Shown: positions 59,131-64,000 of the stretch, piece after piece
Position numbering within the stretch: the stretch's first letter is position 1
Layout of the letters: each line of letters begins with the position of its first letter
Assembly (NCBI GenBank): GCA_013403005.1
Contig: JACBOA010000001.1
Coordinates: 326,001-390,000, forward strand
Direction of reading: 5' to 3'
DNA: 64,000 nt
Source of the DNA: Methanobacteriaceae archaeon
GTDB lineage: Archaea > Methanobacteriota > Methanobacteria > Methanobacteriales > Methanobacteriaceae
Translations under genes and position numbers: made by a program
The notes under the pieces: model-generated
Told to the model about the DNA's origin: nothing
The model's database searches: none
The model's input: only the letters and a program-made list of their open reading frames with translations

Positions 59131-59234
59131 CTTACCCTCTCTTAGTCAGAAAATAAACTATGGAGTGTTAAAAAGAATCTTCTTTTGAGTTAATTCCTTT
59201 TTGCCCTTTTTGCCCTTTTGATTTTGGTGATATT

Positions 59235-59765
59235 ATGAATATTTTAATAACCGGTCCACCTGGTGTGGGTAAAACCACCATCTTACAGGAAATTAAAAAA
59301 CATATTAAAAATAGAGGATATTCTGTTGGTGGAGTTTACTGTCCAGAAATCCGGGAAAAAGGTATGCGAACAGGTTTCAATATTATTGACATAAGTTCTG
59401 GGAAAAAAGGAATTCTGTCCAGTGTACACAACAATAACCGTCCCAGTGGTCCAATGGTGGGTAAATATAAAGTTAATTTGAATGATATCAGGAAAATTGC
59501 AATACCTGCCTTGAAAAATGCTCTTGAAACTGCAGATTTTGTATTCATAGATGAAATTGCACCCATGGAACTGAAAAGCAGTTCATTTTCAAGTGCAGTG
59601 TGGGAAGTGATGGAAAGCCAGAAACCAGTTATTGCAGTTATTCACCAGCACTCACAGCATCCTTTTATTTTGAAGGTTAAAAATAGGGAGGATGTGATTA
59701 TTTTTGAAATTACATTGCAAAACAGGGATTCCATCCTTGAAGAAATACTCGGATTATTGGATTAA
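59235..59765 (+). CDS. THEP1-type nucleoside-triphosphatase
   Basis: 176 residues. Walker A is ITGPPGVGKTTILQEI, Walker B VFIDEIAPMELKS, with GVYCPEIREKGMRTGFNII between, matching the THEP1 (NTPase) family that removes gamma-phosphate from ATP/GTP and others. GGTGAT lies 4 bases before ATG 59235. Role in cells unknown. Isolated gene after the zinc-ribbon gene. Confidence 0.92.
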   Translation: MNILITGPPGVGKTTILQEIKKHIKNRGYSVGGVYCPEIREKGMRTGFNIIDISSGKKGILSSVHNNNRPSGPMVGKYKVNLNDIRKIAIPALKNALETADFVFIDEIAPMELKSSSFSSAVWEVMESQKPVIAVIHQHSQHPFILKVKNREDVIIFEITLQNRDSILEEILGLLD

Positions 59766-59920
59766 ATTGAGATAATAACCTTAAAAAAACTAAAAATTAC
59801 TATTTAATTTTACAAAACAGATTCAATGGATTTGAACAAATATCTATAAAAAATATTCATATAAAATTAATATTCCTAGGAAATATTATTATAAAATTGT
59901 AGTTGAAGTAGTTAAAGAAA

Positions 59921-61174
59921 TTAAAAGATATTTAGTAGAAATTCTCCGTTTTCAATCCTTTTTTTTAGTTCACTGGCCAGTTCGCGTGCACGTTTAATAT
60001 CAGACTGACGGCAGCTAACTTCTAAAGATTTTTCCTCACCTTCCCAATCAATTGTCACCTTCCCTCTTTCCATGTGGAAGGTGCCGAAGGGACAGGAATA
60101 GGCACACATCCCACATCCAAAACACCGAGCTTGGTTTAGCTGGTGGTTCTCATAGGCTCTGGTGGGGCATCTCTCCTCCACCACACAGGTTCCACAGTTT
60201 TGACAGAATTCCTTTTCATAGGTTGGTCTTTCATCAACATTCCGCCACACTTCATAGGTGGTGTGACTTAAGACACTGTGCCGTCCTCTGATGTCTGCAA
60301 TAGGCAGTGTTATATCCTCATTTTTTATGAAGGTTTTTTGAAGTATTTCATCATCCAGGACCGGTATGGCAGTGGCCACACTATTGTAAACTTCAGGGCC
60401 TGCCCCTGTACGGAAACCACCCAGATAATGAGGATCCATCTTCTTCATATCAGCGGTGATCATCATATTAGGCTTTTCAGGGGTGCTTCTAGTCCCTGTA
60501 TCGATGAATAGTCCTTCAGAGTTGTTAATAAGTAATTTACTACCTTTAAGGATTGTTTTAAGTTGAGGGTCGTTCTGGAGTGGGTTGAGTTCTCCGCAAC
60601 CAGAAAATGAAATTCCCTTGAATGGTCCTTCCATGTCCACTGCATTGAATATGGAAGAAACAGGTTCAGGAGATGGATTTATGAAAGCAGTGTAATTTTT
60701 AAAGGCAAAACGTGTCCCAATCATCTGTGCAGTTTTAAAATCATCCAGAGTCGCAGTGGATTTGATAATATTCCCCTGATAATCTTCCACTTCTATTTCT
60801 ATTTCTTCACCTCGCAGGATATCTTTGAAAAGGAACCCTCCCCCGTACTGGGTTTGATATAGACTGTGGGCAGTGCCGTAAACCATTAAATCAACCGACC
60901 CCAACCATTCATTGGGACAGGGCCCTGGGAAGCCAGGAACACCATTTAAAAGGATATTTTTAGCTTTTTTAAAGGTTCCTGGTTCTGAAACAGGTATGTG
61001 GAAGATGGCTGCTGTTCCAGACATTATGCCACAGGTTCCAGTGGTTACCACATCAATATCTTCTGCAGTGGGTTCTTCACCTTCCATAACCAGACGAGTA
61101 ACTTCTTCTGCAGTAAGGACTGTTGCTTCACCATCTTTGATTTTTTGATTAATTTGCTGGATGCTTTTTTTCAA
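59921..61174 (-). CDS. Methanogenesis marker 16 metalloprotein (DUF39 plus ferredoxin)
   Basis: 417 residues. The N-terminal DUF39 part has VVTTGTCGIMSGTAAIFHIP and FSGCGELNPLQND with candidate persulfide cysteines; the C-terminal part holds two [4Fe-4S] ferredoxin motifs (CQNCGTCVVEERC and CFGCGMCAYSC). The family is restricted to methanogens and is related to the sulfur-inserting enzyme for homocysteine from aspartate semialdehyde. This marks the host as a methanogen. The ferredoxin domain is fused. Confidence 0.92.
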   Translation of the reverse strand: MKKSIQQINQKIKDGEATVLTAEEVTRLVMEGEEPTAEDIDVVTTGTCGIMSGTAAIFHIPVSEPGTFKKAKNILLNGVPGFPGPCPNEWLGSVDLMVYGTAHSLYQTQYGGGFLFKDILRGEEIEIEVEDYQGNIIKSTATLDDFKTAQMIGTRFAFKNYTAFINPSPEPVSSIFNAVDMEGPFKGISFSGCGELNPLQNDPQLKTILKGSKLLINNSEGLFIDTGTRSTPEKPNMMITADMKKMDPHYLGGFRTGAGPEVYNSVATAIPVLDDEILQKTFIKNEDITLPIADIRGRHSVLSHTTYEVWRNVDERPTYEKEFCQNCGTCVVEERCPTRAYENHQLNQARCFGCGMCAYSCPFGTFHMERGKVTIDWEGEEKSLEVSCRQSDIKRARELASELKKRIENGEFLLNIF

Positions 61175-61335
61175 CTAAATCCACCTACATAAATAAATCC
61201 ATGTGCATGGGTCATAGATAATTCGAACCTAAAACAATCTGAAATAATAATCAAAACTACAATGAGGAAATATTAATACATGAAATGCCCAGTTCTTTCC
61301 CCTTTTTATTTAGTTATACTCTGTTAGATTTATGG

Positions 61336-64000
<2,665 letters not shown>

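Noticed and set aside
61205..61240. T-loop-like GGTTCGAAT (minus strand), possible tRNA
   Set aside because: No acceptor, D or anticodon stem can be drawn around it.

Overview
The window looks like chromosomal DNA of a mesophilic methanogen of the order Methanobacteriales, most likely Methanobacterium or a close relative. Archaeal markers are DnaG-type primase, ribosomal proteins S3Ae and L40e, geranylgeranylglyceryl-phosphate synthase, archaeal apgM, Tsr3 and archaeal-type AlaS. The methanogen link comes from methanogenesis marker 16, and a Mur-ligase gene fits pseudomurein synthesis. Spacers are very AT-rich, and many genes start with ATG or TTG behind strong GGAGG/GGTGAT ribosome-binding sites. 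I see no rRNA, tRNA, CRISPR array, insertion sequence or prophage. The only recombinase is a housekeeping XerA.

Layout. 0-5 kb: dnaG, a LonB-like AAA+ ATPase that lacks the protease domain, and xerA. 5-11 kb: PadR regulator and MFS transporter, a DUF523/DUF1722 protein beside a class II photolyase, bioY, and a DUF1284 protein. 11-16.5 kb: a membrane histidine kinase, a fungal-type cytosine deaminase, and an ASCH-TPR protein. 16.6-24.8 kb, minus strand: nrdG-like radical SAM activase, hisC, gamma-carbonic anhydrase, glmU, glmM, apgM, DUF92 and rps3ae. This set joins central carbon flux to UDP-N-acetylglucosamine, a cell-wall precursor. 25-39 kb is mixed accessory DNA: small membrane proteins, a methyltransferase, an iron-sulfur flavoprotein, a secreted beta-propeller, a SagB-type oxidoreductase, an alpha/beta hydrolase, a photolyase-related protein without the usual iron-sulfur cysteines, a receiver-only response regulator, and the ChlI/ChlD chelatase pair. 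39-45 kb: a 1342-residue multi-PAS/GAF hybrid kinase followed by the decayed tail of another kinase, then tsr3-rpl40e. 45-55 kb: GGGP synthase, DUF169, a three-gene operon (Mur ligase, secreted VanW-like protein, nucleotidyltransferase), hypD, and a phosphoglycolate phosphatase-PmbA-radical SAM run. 55-64 kb: a secreted hydrolase, a heliorhodopsin divergent from a SOUL haem-binding protein, a zinc-ribbon membrane protein, THEP1 NTPase, methanogenesis marker 16, and alaS running off the edge.

The most striking content is light-related. A heliorhodopsin with the retinal lysine and the glutamate counterion is present, together with a class II CPD photolyase and a second, cluster-less photolyase-related protein. 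A strict anaerobe should not be able to make retinal by oxygen-dependent carotenoid cleavage, so the source of the chromophore is an open question. Other points for follow-up are the possible pseudomurein-precursor operon at 47-50 kb, the protease-less zinc-ribbon LonB-like ATPase, the ASCH-TPR gene whose conserved N-terminus runs past any normal start codon to an ATA behind a perfect ribosome-binding site, and the kinase pseudogene remnant at 44.2 kb.
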